This document shows positions 20,081-28,753 of a DNA stretch of 64,000 nt, piece by piece. The DNA is from Prevotella sp. (GTDB lineage: Bacteria > Bacteroidota > Bacteroidia > Bacteroidales > Bacteroidaceae). The position numbers and the translations under genes are program-made. Positions within the stretch are counted from its first letter, which is position 1. The number at the start of each line of letters is the position of its first letter. Under the pieces are notes generated by a model. The model did no database searches. It saw only the letters and a program-made list of their open reading frames with translations, and was not told the origin of the DNA. The stretch is taken from the NCBI GenBank assembly GCA_017460515.1, contig JAFUAY010000050.1, forward strand, positions 1 through 64,000, given 5' to 3'.

Positions 20081-20088
20081 CAAAATTA
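20081..20088 (-). promoter_or_regulatory. Promoter -7 box of tig
   Basis: Minus-strand TAATTTTG about 45 bp upstream of the start codon; no clear -33. Confidence 0.5.
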
Positions 20089-20149
20089 CTCATATTTGAT
20101 GTAAATCGCGCATGATTACGTTTTTTTAACGTCTTTCTTGTCTTTTCCC

Positions 20150-20947
20150 TTATCCTTCTTCCTCTTCTTCCTTGCGTTTGCGTTCTTCCTCCATCAACTG
20201 GAAGTCTTTCTGTCTGAGCACGAAGGAGTCAGTCAGGTAGTTTTTGCGCACTACCTCGTTGGCAGCCAGTTCTTCGGGTGTTCCGTGGAACAGGATGCGC
20301 CCCTCGAAGAGCAGGTAAGCGCGGTTGGTGATACAGAGTGTGTCCTCAACGTTATGGTCAGTAATCAGGATACCGATATTGCGGTCTTTGAGTTTCCATA
20401 CGATAAACTGGATATCCTCTACGGCAATGGGGTCAACACCTGCGAAGGGTTCGTCGAGCATGATGAACTTCGGTTCGATGGCCAAACAGCGTGCTATCTC
20501 GCAACGGCGGCGCTCGCCACCCGACAACTGGTCGCCCTTGTTCTTGCGCACCTTCTGTAGTCGGAACTCCTTGATGAGGCTCTCCAGCTTCTCCAGCTGG
20601 TATTCGCGTGGCTTACCCGTCATTTCCAGTACTGAGAGGATATTGTCCTCTACTGACATCTTGCGGAATACCGATGCCTCCTGAGCCAGGTATCCGATGC
20701 CGGCGCGTGCCCGTTTGTAGACGGGGTAGGTGGTCACCTCCTCATCGCCCAGATAGATATGACCGGCATTGGGGATGACCAAGCCTGTCGTCATATAGAA
20801 AGAGGTGGTCTTGCCGGCTCCGTTCGGGCCCAGCAGTCCTACAATCTCTCCCTGTGCCACATGGAAACTCACGTCGTTGACCACTGTTCGTTTGCCATAT
20901 TGCTTCACCAGTCCTTCTGTACGTAGTACGATTGATTCTTCTGCCAT
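20150..20947 (-). CDS. lptB: LPS export ABC transporter ATP-binding protein
   Basis: ATPase that powers LPS extraction from the inner membrane with LptFG. Walker A is GPNGAGKTT, the signature [16 protein letters not shown], and Walker [15 protein letters not shown] highly charged C-terminal tail ([13 protein letters not shown]) extends past the usual end. The start is placed at ATG 20947 ([10 protein letters not shown]): the longer frame would begin at a TTG at 20968 that lies inside the TACCTTTG promoter box (20966-20973). It is divergent from mlaE, and both gene sets move lipids across the envelope. Confidence 0.93.
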   Translation of the reverse strand: MAEESIVLRTEGLVKQYGKRTVVNDVSFHVAQGEIVGLLGPNGAGKTTSFYMTTGLVIPNAGHIYLGDEEVTTYPVYKRARAGIGYLAQEASVFRKMSVEDNILSVLEMTGKPREYQLEKLESLIKEFRLQKVRKNKGDQLSGGERRRCEIARCLAIEPKFIMLDEPFAGVDPIAVEDIQFIVWKLKDRNIGILITDHNVEDTLCITNRAYLLFEGRILFHGTPEELAANEVVRKNYLTDSFVLRQKDFQLMEEERKRKEEEEEG

Positions 20948-20965
20948 ATTGTGCAATTTTGCCTG

Positions 20966-20973
20966 CAAAGGTA
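20966..20973 (-). promoter_or_regulatory. Promoter -7 box of lptB
   Basis: Minus-strand TACCTTTG, followed by GC, 18 bp upstream of the ATG. It makes the upstream TTG start impossible on this transcript. Confidence 0.6.
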
Positions 20974-21049
20974 ATATATTTTTGGTGAGATATGGGTTAT
21001 ATAGGAGTTAAAGGGAGTTAAAGACGATAGTTTTTATATGCAAAAACAC

Positions 21050-21057
21050 TACCTTTG
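21050..21057 (+). promoter_or_regulatory. Promoter -7 box of mlaE-mlaF
   Basis: TACCTTTG followed by CAG, 32 bp upstream of the mlaE start and 77 bp from the divergent lptB box. A T-rich stretch precedes it, but the -33 spacing is not ideal. Confidence 0.6.
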
Positions 21058-21089
21058 CAGCACCAAACAAAAAAGCGAGGTATTATTGT

Positions 21090-21836
21090 ATGTTGATTTA
21101 TAAATGGCTGACGGTATTCGGGCGTTATCTCATTCTCATGGGACGAACGTTTTCCGTGCCAGAGCGTTTCCGCATGTACTGGAAACAGTATGTCAAGGAG
21201 ATGGCCCAGTTGGGCGTAAACTCCATTGGTATTGTATTGCTGATCTCCTTCTTCATCGGTGCCGTTATCTGTATTCAGATGAAGTTGAACATTGAGAGTC
21301 CCTGGATGCCTCGCTGGGTAGCGGGCTACACCACTCGTGAGATTATGCTGTTGGAGTTCTCCAGCTCTATTATGTGTCTGATTCTGTCAGGCAAGGTCGG
21401 CTCGAATATTGCCTCTGAGATAGGTACGATGCGTGTTACCCAGCAGATAGATGCCCTTGAAATCATGGGTGTCAATTCGGCCTGTTATCTCATTCTACCG
21501 AAGATTCTGGGCATGCTTACCATTATGCCTTTCCTGGTGATTTTCTCATCTGTGATGGGTATTGTCGGAGCCTATGGAACGGCCTATATCGGTCATATCA
21601 TGCCTCCTGATGATCTGACGGCAGGCTTGCAGCACGATTTCCAGTCGTGGTTCATCTGGATGTCTATCATCAAGAGCCTTTTCTTCGCCTTTATTATTTC
21701 CAGCGTATCGTCGTATTTCGGCTATACTGTTGAGGGCGGCTCTGTCAATGTGGGTAAGGCCTCGACCGATGCTGTGGTATCGTCGAGTGCACTCATCCTT
21801 TTCTCCGACGTGTTTCTCACCCAATTGCTATCCTGA
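21090..21836 (+). CDS. mlaE: MlaE-family ABC transporter permease
   Basis: Integral inner-membrane permease of the MCE/Mla phospholipid transport system. The 248-residue protein shows about five hydrophobic segments (SIGIVLLISFFIGAVICIQM; LLEFSSSIMCLILSG; IMPFLVIFSSVMGIVGAYG; IIKSLFFAFIISSVSSYFG; ALILFSDVFLTQLL). The family motif around EIGTMRVTQQIDALEIMG, conserved in MlaE/TTG1 proteins, is present. It is followed 2 bp later by mlaF. No MCE-domain MlaD gene follows in this window, so the substrate-binding subunit is elsewhere. Confidence 0.93.
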   Translation: MLIYKWLTVFGRYLILMGRTFSVPERFRMYWKQYVKEMAQLGVNSIGIVLLISFFIGAVICIQMKLNIESPWMPRWVAGYTTREIMLLEFSSSIMCLILSGKVGSNIASEIGTMRVTQQIDALEIMGVNSACYLILPKILGMLTIMPFLVIFSSVMGIVGAYGTAYIGHIMPPDDLTAGLQHDFQSWFIWMSIIKSLFFAFIISSVSSYFGYTVEGGSVNVGKASTDAVVSSSALILFSDVFLTQLLS

Positions 21837-21838
21837 TT

Positions 21839-22618
21839 ATGATTGAAGTTAAAGACCTGCATAAATCATTCGACGGCAAGGAGGTGCTGAAAGGAATCTC
21901 CACCGTTTTCGAAGACGGAAAGACCAATCTGATTATTGGTCAGAGCGGATCGGGTAAGACCGTGTTGATGAAGAACCTCGTGGGCCTTTTCGAGCCTACG
22001 AGTGGACAGATTCTTTACGACCAGCGCGACTTTGTGAAACTATCGAAGAATGAGAAGGTGCGCATGCGCCGTGAGATGGGCATGATTTTCCAGAGTGCAG
22101 CCCTTTTCGACTCGCTGACTGTGCTTGAAAACGTGATGTTCCCGCTTGATATGTTCTCGTCGATGACTCTCCGTGAGCGGACGAAGCGTGCGATGGACTG
22201 TCTCGATCGAGTCAATCTGGTTGGTGCTGAGCAGAAGTTCCCCGGTGAGATTTCCGGTGGTATGCAGAAGCGTGTGGCCATTGCCCGTGCTATTGCGCTG
22301 AACCCGAAGTATCTGTTTTGCGACGAGCCCAACTCCGGTCTTGATCCCAAGACATCGCTGGTGATTGATGATCTGCTCCACAGTATCACGCGTGAATTCA
22401 ATATGACCACCATTATTAATACGCACGATATGAACTCGGTGATGGGTATCGGTGAGAATATCGTGTTTATCTACGAAGGTCATAAGGAGTGGCAGGGCGC
22501 CTCGTCAGAGATTATGAATTCCGACAACAAGCGTCTTACTGACTTCATCTTCGCCAGTGACCTGCTGAAAGAGATGCGTGCGGCGGTGACAGCTACACCA
22601 AAAGGCTCTCAGCGCTAA
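21839..22618 (+). CDS. mlaF: MlaF-family ABC transporter ATP-binding protein
   Basis: ATPase partner of the MlaE-type permease. Walker A is GQSGSGKTVLMKNL, the signature ISGGMQKRVAIARAIA, and Walker B YLFCDEPNSGLDP. The 259-residue length fits the family. It is tightly coupled to mlaE (2-bp gap) and ends 10 bp from the convergent lipoprotein gene. The role in phospholipid transport between inner and outer membrane is inferred from the family. Confidence 0.92.
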   Translation: MIEVKDLHKSFDGKEVLKGISTVFEDGKTNLIIGQSGSGKTVLMKNLVGLFEPTSGQILYDQRDFVKLSKNEKVRMRREMGMIFQSAALFDSLTVLENVMFPLDMFSSMTLRERTKRAMDCLDRVNLVGAEQKFPGEISGGMQKRVAIARAIALNPKYLFCDEPNSGLDPKTSLVIDDLLHSITREFNMTTIINTHDMNSVMGIGENIVFIYEGHKEWQGASSEIMNSDNKRLTDFIFASDLLKEMRAAVTATPKGSQR

Positions 22619-22627
22619 ACTCTCAGC

Positions 22628-23074
22628 TTATTTCAGCTTCCAAGTACTGTTCCTTCTGACTGTAGGAACTACGACCTCCTCTTGTGTTGAGTCGGCGTAG
22701 TTCAACAACAGGAACACGTAGATTTCCTTGTCCAGCGTATCGGCAGGAGAGGCTCCCTCGCGGGGCTCTGCATAGGCAGCACGACTGATGCTCATCGAGG
22801 TAATGCCTCCATGAACTTTCTGCTGACTATGCAGGAACTGCTTGTAGTTGGTGAGTATCTGCTCGCGATAGTCTTCAGGCAGGCTGTCGGCATCAGCCTT
22901 TGTAGCAAGGAATGCCTCATACTGACCAGCCAGCAAGTGCTCGTAGCCCTCTTTGACCGACTTGCTGGCATTTGCCAGATTAGGGTCTTCTGCCGTCTGT
23001 TTCTCGCCACAAGCGATGAAGAGAGCCATTGCTGTGCATAGCAGCAGACTTGTGACTTTTCGCATCCTCATCAT
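22628..23074 (-). CDS. Small lipoprotein, possibly DUF4878/NTF2-like
   Basis: A 148-residue predicted lipoprotein. The lipobox is ALFIACGEK with Cys about residue 22. The mature part has a pattern seen in NTF2-like DUF4878 proteins of Bacteroidetes. It opens with a helical segment ([20 protein letters not shown]) and ends with paired strands closing on [10 protein letters not shown]. That family assignment is tentative and no function is known. Its start overlaps the der stop codon by 4 bp (ATGA), so it is translated from the der transcript. Confidence 0.75.
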   Translation of the reverse strand: MMRMRKVTSLLLCTAMALFIACGEKQTAEDPNLANASKSVKEGYEHLLAGQYEAFLATKADADSLPEDYREQILTNYKQFLHSQQKVHGGITSMSISRAAYAEPREGASPADTLDKEIYVFLLLNYADSTQEEVVVPTVRRNSTWKLK

Positions 23075-24384
23075 TTCTGTCGGATAAAGATGTTGATGGG
23101 CGATCCCGTCAGCGTCCAGTTCTCGCGAATCTTGTTCTCAAGGAAGCGCTTGTAGGGCTCTTTGATATACTGCGGCAGGTTGGCGTAGAAGATGAATGTG
23201 GGTATCTGCGTGTCGGGCACCTGCGAGACATATTTGATCTTGATATACTTACCCTTGATGGAAGGGGGTGGGGTAGCCTCTACGATGGGCAGCATCACCT
23301 CGTTCAGTTTCGAGGTGCCAATCTTCGCCTTGCGGTTCAGGAAGACCTGCTTTGCTGTTTCCAGCACCTTGAAGATGCGCTGTTTGGTGAGTGCTGAGGC
23401 AAAGATGATGGGGAAGTCGACAAACGGTGCCATACGCTGTCGGATGGCGTTCTCGAACGTGTCGATGACCACCTGTGACTTCTCTTCCACCAAGTCCCAC
23501 TTGTTGACCACAACCACCAGACTCTTGTTGTTTTTCTGGATTAACTGGAAGATGTTCATGTCTTGAGCCTCAATGCCTCGTGTGGCGTCAATCATGAGGA
23601 TGCAGACGTCGCTGTTCTCGATAGCACGGATGGAGCGCATCACGCTGTAGAACTCCAGATCTTCCGTCACCTTGTTCTTACGGCGAATGCCCGCTGTGTC
23701 TACCAGGTAGAAGTCGAAGCCGAACTTGTCGTAGCGCGTATAGATAGAGTCGCGTGTTGTTCCGGCAATGTCTGTTACGATGTGACGCTCTTCGCCGATG
23801 AAAGCATTGATCAGACTCGACTTGCCAGCGTTCGGACGTCCTACGACGGCAAAACGGGGGATACCGTCCTCCATATCGTCTTTTGCCTTCTCAGGCAGCA
23901 TCTCTATCACCTTGTCAAGCAGGTCGCCAGTACCGCTTCCCGTAGCAGCACTCACGCAGTAGGGATCACCTAGTCCCAGCTTGAAGAAGTCGTACTGTCC
24001 GTACAGGTCTTTCGCATCATCAGCTTTGTTGGCTACTAGGATAGTAGGCAGTTTGGCGCGACGCAGAATCTGTGCCACATCCTCATCCCAGTCGGTCACG
24101 CCGTTCTTGATGTCGCAGAGGAACAACACCAGGTCGGCCTCCTCAGTGGCAATGATCACCTGCTTGCGAATCTCCTCTTCGAAGATATCATCACTATTGA
24201 CAACCCATCCGCCTGTGTCAACTACCGAGAACTCGTGTCCGCACCATTCGCACTTTCCGTACTGGCGGTCACGTGTAGTTCCTGCCTCATCGCTCACAAT
24301 GGCTTGACGGCTGTTTGTCAGTCTATTAAATAAGGTGGACTTTCCCACGTTCGGACGGCCCACAATTGCAACTAAATTTCCCAT
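23071..24384 (-). CDS. der: Ribosome biogenesis GTPase Der (EngA)
   Basis: Double-GTPase needed for 50S subunit maturation. Two G domains are seen: [12 protein letters not shown] (G1 of domain 1) with DTGGW, and [12 protein letters not shown] with DTAGIRRK in domain 2. NKADD and NKWDL are the G4 motifs. The C-terminal KH-like domain (about 350-437) is intact. The length of 437 is normal. It has a full promoter just upstream and is followed by an overlapping lipoprotein gene. Confidence 0.97.
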   Translation of the reverse strand: MGNLVAIVGRPNVGKSTLFNRLTNSRQAIVSDEAGTTRDRQYGKCEWCGHEFSVVDTGGWVVNSDDIFEEEIRKQVIIATEEADLVLFLCDIKNGVTDWDEDVAQILRRAKLPTILVANKADDAKDLYGQYDFFKLGLGDPYCVSAATGSGTGDLLDKVIEMLPEKAKDDMEDGIPRFAVVGRPNAGKSSLINAFIGEERHIVTDIAGTTRDSIYTRYDKFGFDFYLVDTAGIRRKNKVTEDLEFYSVMRSIRAIENSDVCILMIDATRGIEAQDMNIFQLIQKNNKSLVVVVNKWDLVEEKSQVVIDTFENAIRQRMAPFVDFPIIFASALTKQRIFKVLETAKQVFLNRKAKIGTSKLNEVMLPIVEATPPPSIKGKYIKIKYVSQVPDTQIPTFIFYANLPQYIKEPYKRFLENKIRENWTLTGSPINIFIRQK

Positions 24385-24401
24385 AATCGATTATTTTCGT
24401 G

Positions 24402-24433
24402 CAAAGGTAGTGCAAATCGAACGAAATACCAAA
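24402..24433 (-). promoter_or_regulatory. Promoter of der
   Basis: Minus-strand TTTG (24430-24433), 20 bp, TACCTTTG (24402-24409), 18 bp before the start codon. Confidence 0.75.
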
Positions 24434-24468
24434 TTTATTTGAGTATTTCTGAGATGAAGCCTATCTTC

Positions 24469-24493
24469 GAGGCGAAGCCTCAGCATACGGATA
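24469..24493 (-). repeat. Short palindromic repeat, diverged copy 4
   Basis: Arms GAGGC / GCCTC around GAA (24469-24481) with the flank AGCATAC. It aligns on the minus strand with the copy at 26134, with changes on both sides of the stem. It sits in the der/lipoprotein divergent gap. Confidence 0.4.
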
Positions 24494-24537
24494 AGTGAGC
24501 AAAAATCAAAACAATTTATTCTTTTTCGAACGAGAAT

Positions 24538-24568
24538 TTTGTCAGTTTTGGCATTTTCCTTACCTTTG
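24538..24568 (+). promoter_or_regulatory. Promoter of the lipoprotein gene at 24596
   Basis: TTTG (24538-24541), 19 bp, TACCTTTG (24561-24568), 27 bp before the start codon. Confidence 0.75.
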
Positions 24569-24595
24569 CAGCCGATAACTAAAGAATAGCTAAGG

Positions 24596-25306
24596 ATGAA
24601 AAGATTATTCAGATTGATGTGCTGGGCCGTCTTGTTGTGCGTTTTGACAGGCTGTCAGGGTAAGGATAAGAAGGCTGAAACCGTTTCAGATACGTTGGCA
24701 GGCAAGCCCGTAAGCGAGCTGTTTCCTACGATGGAGGAACTGACCGAGTGGGCTAGTGCGAACGACAACTATATGCTGGAGCAGCTGAATGCAGCAGCAT
24801 CAAGCAGTGTGAAGATTGAGGCCGACACCGTTTATAACGAATGGGCTATCCCCAGCTTTGAGTGCGGTGGTGGCGTATGGATAGCCCGCCGTCCCTACGG
24901 CAACCGTTTGGTGACGATGTATACCGAGGTGGACTGTGATGCCAACTCACTGAAGTTGGGCGTCTGGCGCGATGGCGTCTATGTGTTCTGCTACGAGGTG
25001 CTGATCTCGTCGATGGAGTATAACGAGGTTCGTGCCGGCTTCGGACTGGTAAAGAGCGCGATGGGCGATCATCTCTATGATGCTTTCTATGGTCGCGATG
25101 TCTGCCATATCCACAATAATTCCAACGGTACAGAATGGCTGGAGGTCGACTGGGCGAAAGTCAGCGAGGAAATGCTGGGCGAGGTCTTCCGCTCTAAGAT
25201 TGAGAGCGGCGAACGCACCTACAGCATCGTCACAGCCAAAGATATCGAAGAGGGAAAGAATCTGAAGGCAGAAGATTTCCACGAATATGACGAGGAGGAA
25301 ATCTAA
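24596..25306 (+). CDS. Predicted lipoprotein of unknown function
   Basis: A 236-residue protein with a lipoprotein signal: MKRLFRLMCWAVLLCVLTGC, Cys 20. The mature region opens with a charged linker, followed by a compact domain rich in Tyr, Val and acidic residues (IARRPYGNRLVTMYTEVDCD; GVWRDGVYVFCYEVLISSME). The C-terminal 20 residues are very acidic. I do not recognise a family. It has its own full promoter, is divergent from der and convergent with trmB. It is likely exported and anchored at the periplasmic or outer face. Confidence 0.7.
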   Translation: MKRLFRLMCWAVLLCVLTGCQGKDKKAETVSDTLAGKPVSELFPTMEELTEWASANDNYMLEQLNAAASSSVKIEADTVYNEWAIPSFECGGGVWIARRPYGNRLVTMYTEVDCDANSLKLGVWRDGVYVFCYEVLISSMEYNEVRAGFGLVKSAMGDHLYDAFYGRDVCHIHNNSNGTEWLEVDWAKVSEEMLGEVFRSKIESGERTYSIVTAKDIEEGKNLKAEDFHEYDEEEI

Positions 25307-25347
25307 CGTCTGCGCTCCTCACTCCTACATCCCTAACAGAGCCCTCC

Positions 25348-26118
25348 CTATTTCGCCGTCGTGAGCGAACTGCGCTTGCTGCGGTGATAGCTGCGGTAAT
25401 CGTCTAACTCAATCTCTACGTCAGGCTCTTCCAGCGCAACGGTTCTGGGCAGCCGGAACTTCATGTATTTGATGTTCAGCCCGCGGGCTATCCACATCGA
25501 TTCGTAATACGTCTGGATGGCTGCGGCCTCTTTTGTAGCGACTGAGTCGCTACATACATGATACAGGTCGGTGGTCATGATCTCTACGGGTAGGGCGTTC
25601 TTCTCCACCATATATTTTGTATAGGTGAACAGAAAGTTCGAGTCGGTCTTCAGGTGGACGATGCCCCCGTCGACGAGGAAGCGGCGATAGCGCTCCATGA
25701 AATAGGTTGAAGTGAGACGCTTGCGCGGATTCTTCATCTGCGGGTCGCTGAAGGTGAGCCAAATCTCCTGAACCTCGTCTTCAGCGAAGAAGCGCTCAAT
25801 AATCTCAATGTTCGTTCGAAGGAAGGCTACGTTCTTCAGTCCTTCGCGAAGGGCCTGTGTAGCTCCTGTCCACATGCGTGCTCCCTTGATGTCTACGCCG
25901 ATGAAGTTCATGTCGGGGTGGAGTTTGGCCAGTTCGACCGTATATTCTCCCTTTCCGCAGCCCAGTTCCAGCACGATGGGGTTCTGATTCTTGAAATACT
26001 GCTCGTGCCAGTGGCCGCGCATCTCAAACGGAACGTGTTCCACCACCGAATAGGGGTATTGGAACACGTTCTCGTAAGTATCCATGTCGGCGAATTTCGC
26101 CAGCTTGCCTTTTCCCAT
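25348..26118 (-). CDS. trmB: tRNA (guanine-N7)-methyltransferase
   Basis: Adds the m7G46 modification in tRNA using S-adenosylmethionine. The SAM-binding motif is [16 protein letters not shown], with [14 protein letters not shown] behind it. The TrmB catalytic segment [18 protein letters not shown] is intact. The start at 26118 (MGKGKLAKF) is preferred over a frame that begins near 26163 inside the repeat. A palindromic repeat copy lies inside the coding sequence (25535-25560) and is read as [10 protein letters not shown], in a loop that is shorter in the homologues I know. It is 44 bp downstream of ilvE and likely co-transcribed. Confidence 0.93.
   Translation of the reverse strand: MGKGKLAKFADMDTYENVFQYPYSVVEHVPFEMRGHWHEQYFKNQNPIVLELGCGKGEYTVELAKLHPDMNFIGVDIKGARMWTGATQALREGLKNVAFLRTNIEIIERFFAEDEVQEIWLTFSDPQMKNPRKRLTSTYFMERYRRFLVDGGIVHLKTDSNFLFTYTKYMVEKNALPVEIMTTDLYHVCSDSVATKEAAAIQTYYESMWIARGLNIKYMKFRLPRTVALEEPDVEIELDDYRSYHRSKRSSLTTAK
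25535..25560 (-). repeat. Short palindromic repeat, copy 2, inside trmB
   Basis: Perfect arms GTAGCGACT / AGTCGCTAC (25535-25553) with the tail ATACATG. Compared with copy 1, T-to-A and A-to-T changes fall at paired positions. It is in frame and translated. Confidence 0.6.
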
Positions 26119-26133
26119 AGGATGTTGTTGATT

Positions 26134-26158
26134 GTTGCGACAAAGCCGCAACATACTT
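26134..26158 (-). repeat. Short palindromic repeat, copy 3
   Basis: Plus-strand GTTGCGAC AAA GCCGCAAC, with one G:T-type pair, followed by ATACTT. It lies between ilvE and the trmB start, in the same orientation as copies 1 and 2. Confidence 0.55.
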
Positions 26159-26162
26159 GACA

Positions 26163-27179
26163 TTAATCGATGACTACAGTTGTCCAGCCGTGCTTGTCCT
26201 CAATTTCGCCGTACTGGATGCCGCGGAGCGTGTCGAAGAGTTTCTTCGACATGGGTCCGGGCTTCTCGCCAAACGAGTAGCGCTTGCCTGTGTCGAGGTC
26301 GTCAATATAAGAAATAGGTGAAATCACGGCAGCCGTTCCGCAAGCACCAGCCTCCTCGAAGGTCTCCAGTTCCTCCTCAGGAATGGGGCGGCGCTCCACC
26401 TTCATGCCCAGGTCCTCAGCCACCTGCATGAGTGACTTGTTGGTGATAGAGGGTAGGATAGAGGTTGACTTCGGTGTGACATAGGTGTTGTTCTTGATGC
26501 CGAAGAAGTTGGCAGCACCACACTCGTCCATGTATTTCTTCTCCTTGGCGTCCAGATAGAACTCGCAGGCGTATCCCTTCTCGTGAGCCAGGTTGTTGGC
26601 AAACAGCGAAGCAGCATAGTTGCCGCCCACCTTGTACTTACCTGTTCCGAGGGGTGCCGAGCGGTCGTAGTCGCGGATGATCACGTAAGGATTAGCAGCA
26701 AAACCGCCCTTGAAGTATGGACCTACAGGTGTTACGAAAATCAGGAAACAGTATTCCTTGGCGGGATGAACGCCCACCTGAGCACTTGTGCCGATGAGCA
26801 GCGGACGGATGTAGAGAGTAGCTCCGCTCTCGTAGGTGGGAATCCACTCCTGGTTCAGGCGTACTACCTTCTTCACCATCTCGGTAAACAGCTCTGTGCT
26901 CACCTCTGGCATCATGATACCGCGGCAAGTAGACTGCAGGCGGGCAGCGTTCTCGTCAACGCGGAAGATGCGCACCTTGCCGTCAGGACAGCGGTAGGCC
27001 TTCAGACCTTCGAAAGCTTCCTGACCGTAGTGCAGACAGGTGGCTGCCATGTGAAGTTTCAAATACTCGTCGGACGAAACCTCAATCTCGCCCCACTTTC
27101 CATCGCGGTAGTAGCACCGCACGTTGTAATCTGTCTTCATGTATCCGAACGACAGATTTGCCCAATCTAAGTTCTTCAT
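26163..27179 (-). CDS. ilvE: Branched-chain amino acid aminotransferase
   Basis: PLP-dependent class IV aminotransferase interconverting Leu, Ile and Val with their keto acids. The 338-residue protein shows [14 protein letters not shown] near the N-terminus, the lysine region [15 protein letters not shown], and the conserved [13 protein letters not shown]. It is the eukaryote-like BCAT2 type, about 340 residues, common in Bacteroidetes. It leads the ilvE-trmB unit, with a full promoter 29-60 bp upstream. Confidence 0.95.
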   Translation of the reverse strand: MKNLDWANLSFGYMKTDYNVRCYYRDGKWGEIEVSSDEYLKLHMAATCLHYGQEAFEGLKAYRCPDGKVRIFRVDENAARLQSTCRGIMMPEVSTELFTEMVKKVVRLNQEWIPTYESGATLYIRPLLIGTSAQVGVHPAKEYCFLIFVTPVGPYFKGGFAANPYVIIRDYDRSAPLGTGKYKVGGNYAASLFANNLAHEKGYACEFYLDAKEKKYMDECGAANFFGIKNNTYVTPKSTSILPSITNKSLMQVAEDLGMKVERRPIPEEELETFEEAGACGTAAVISPISYIDDLDTGKRYSFGEKPGPMSKKLFDTLRGIQYGEIEDKHGWTTVVID

Positions 27180-27207
27180 ATCGTGTTGTTAGAAATGTTT
27201 CGTACGG

Positions 27208-27239
27208 CAAAGGTAGCCGTTTTCCCTGAAATGACCAAA
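27208..27239 (-). promoter_or_regulatory. Promoter of ilvE-trmB
   Basis: Minus-strand TTTG (27236-27239), 20 bp, TACCTTTG (27208-27215). Confidence 0.75.
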
Positions 27240-27251
27240 TTTTAGGCTGTT

Positions 27252-27434
27252 TTATTCGCCTTTTGCCAGTATCTTATTGATTTCGGCATCGGTCTTGGTA
27301 AGTTTGTCGCGGCACAGTTTGATGAGTTTCTGTGCCTCTTTGAGCTGCTCGGTAAGCTCGTCAATGTCGTATTCACCGGCTTCCATCTTGCTGACGATGG
27401 TCTCCAGTTTTTTGAGTGCTTCTTCGTATTTCAT
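27252..27434 (-). CDS. xseB: Exodeoxyribonuclease VII small subunit
   Basis: The 60-residue XseB subunit, which binds along the coiled coil of XseA. The typical sequence YEEALKKLETIVSKMEAGEY is present, followed by a second helix ending KGE. Its ATG overlaps the xseA stop codon (ATGA), so production is coupled. It ends just before the ilvE promoter, whose -33 element lies about 13 bp beyond its stop. Confidence 0.93.
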   Translation of the reverse strand: MKYEEALKKLETIVSKMEAGEYDIDELTEQLKEAQKLIKLCRDKLTKTDAEINKILAKGE

Positions 27435-28663
27435 TTCACAATTGATTGAATGGTTCCTTTGTCTAATCGGGTCTGAATCTCATCGCCGGCCTTCAGCTCC
27501 TGAGCGTCTCTGACGGCTCGTCCGTTGTGTAAAGTGATGCTATAGCCGCGTTTTAGAAGTAGCTGGGGGTCAAGTGATTGCGCTCTATGCTCTAATAGTT
27601 CTAAACGATGCCTTTGCGCTTTCAGTAGGTACGGAATGAGCGTTGACAGTTGGGCATTGAGGGTCGATAGTTTGCTGCGTCCTTGCTCCAGTCGTCGGCT
27701 GATGGAACCGACCAGTCTCTGTGCCGTCTGTGCCAGTCTTGCCTCTTGGCGCGTCTTGACAAGTAGGAAGAGGGTGGTGATGCGCTGCTCGTAATTATCT
27801 ATTCTGTCGAGTACCTGCTGAGCATGTTCTATCAGGAAGGCGGCAGCAGCCGTTGGCGTCTTCACGCGAAGGTGTGACACCATGTCCAGCACGCACTCAT
27901 CGCGGTCGTGTCCTATACCGGTAATAATGGGTATGGGGAACTGTGCCACATGTTCTGCCAGCGACAGCGTGTCGAAGCCCGACATATCCGCCGTAGCACC
28001 ACCGCCGCGGATGATGACGACGCAGTCGAACTGTGTGCGTGTAGCGTGTAGCGTGTATATTTGCTCGAGAGCCTGAATGATGCTCTGTTCCACCTGTTCG
28101 CCCTGCATGATGGCGGGGAAGAGCTGTGTCTGGAAGGCAAAGCCGCTTTCTTGGAGCTGACGGCAGAAGTCGCCATAGCCGGCAGCCGTCTCGCTGGAGA
28201 TAACGGCGATGCGCATGCAGAAGAGGGGCAGCGCCAGCTCTTTCTGCAAGTCGAAGACGCCCTCTTCCTTCAGTTGGCGGATAATCTCCTGGCGTCGACG
28301 GGCCAAGTCGCCGAGCGTGAAGTTTGGGTCTATATCTGTCACAATCCAAGCGAATCCGAAAGCTTCATGGAACTGTGCGTAAACTTTCAGTCGCACTTTC
28401 ATCCCCGCATGTAGCCGTTGTCCCGTCACTCGCTCGAAGTGAGGCTGAATCATCGTCCATGAGGAACGCCAGCATTTGGCTGAGGCTCGTGCTATGGGGG
28501 TGTTCGATAGCTCATCCTTCTGAACCAGTTCCATATAGCAATGTCCGCGTGACTCACGTGCTTCTGACAGTTCGGCCTCTACCCAGTATTCGTGGGAGAG
28601 CTCTTGCTCGATGACTTCACGCACCAGCGTGTTCAGTTCGTAGAGGGTGAGGGTGGGGGACAT
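27431..28663 (-). CDS. xseA: Exodeoxyribonuclease VII large subunit
   Basis: Catalytic subunit degrading single-stranded DNA. The N-terminal OB-fold (about 3-100) starts LTLYELNTLVREVIEQEL. The catalytic domain (about 120-290) contains VVIIRGGGATADMSGFD and ITGIGHDRDECVLDMVSHLRVKTPTAAAAFLI. The coiled-coil region and the C-terminal end (LKRGYSITLHNGRAV) follow. At 410 residues it is slightly short in the coiled coil. Residues KLSTLNAQLSTL in the coil are encoded by a heptad repeat like the array directly upstream of the start codon. A heptad array fills the space before the ATG, so no normal ribosome-binding site is visible. Confidence 0.95.
   Translation of the reverse strand: MSPTLTLYELNTLVREVIEQELSHEYWVEAELSEARESRGHCYMELVQKDELSNTPIARASAKCWRSSWTMIQPHFERVTGQRLHAGMKVRLKVYAQFHEAFGFAWIVTDIDPNFTLGDLARRRQEIIRQLKEEGVFDLQKELALPLFCMRIAVISSETAAGYGDFCRQLQESGFAFQTQLFPAIMQGEQVEQSIIQALEQIYTLHATRTQFDCVVIIRGGGATADMSGFDTLSLAEHVAQFPIPIITGIGHDRDECVLDMVSHLRVKTPTAAAAFLIEHAQQVLDRIDNYEQRITTLFLLVKTRQEARLAQTAQRLVGSISRRLEQGRSKLSTLNAQLSTLIPYLLKAQRHRLELLEHRAQSLDPQLLLKRGYSITLHNGRAVRDAQELKAGDEIQTRLDKGTIQSIVK
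27640..27682 (+). repeat. Diverged heptad repeat element inside xseA
   Basis: Five 7-bp units (GCGTTGA, CAGTTGG, GCATTGA, GGGTCGA, TAGTTTG) run into CTGCGTCC. This resembles the tail GTTTGCTACCGCC of the elements at 28665 and 48183. It is in frame on the opposite strand of xseA. Confidence 0.4.
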
Positions 28664-28664
28664 G

Positions 28665-28747
28665 AGAGTGTAGAGTTGAGAGTGTAGAGTTTAGAGTGTA
28701 GAGCTGAAAGTGTAGAGTTTAGAGTGTAGAGTTTGCTACCGCCGTGG
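28665..28747 (+). repeat. Heptad repeat element upstream of xseA
   Basis: About nine 7-bp units of the form TAGAGTK (TAGAGTT, GAGAGTG, TAGAGTT, TAGAGTG...) ending in GTTTGCTACCGCCG. The same tail ends the array at 48183-48250 on the other strand. It occupies almost the whole gap between xseA and the subtilase gene. Confidence 0.8.
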
Positions 28748-28753
28748 AGGGGG

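Noticed and set aside
20947..20968. Longer lptB starting at TTG 20968
   Set aside because: The TTG lies inside the promoter box, so it would not be on the transcript.
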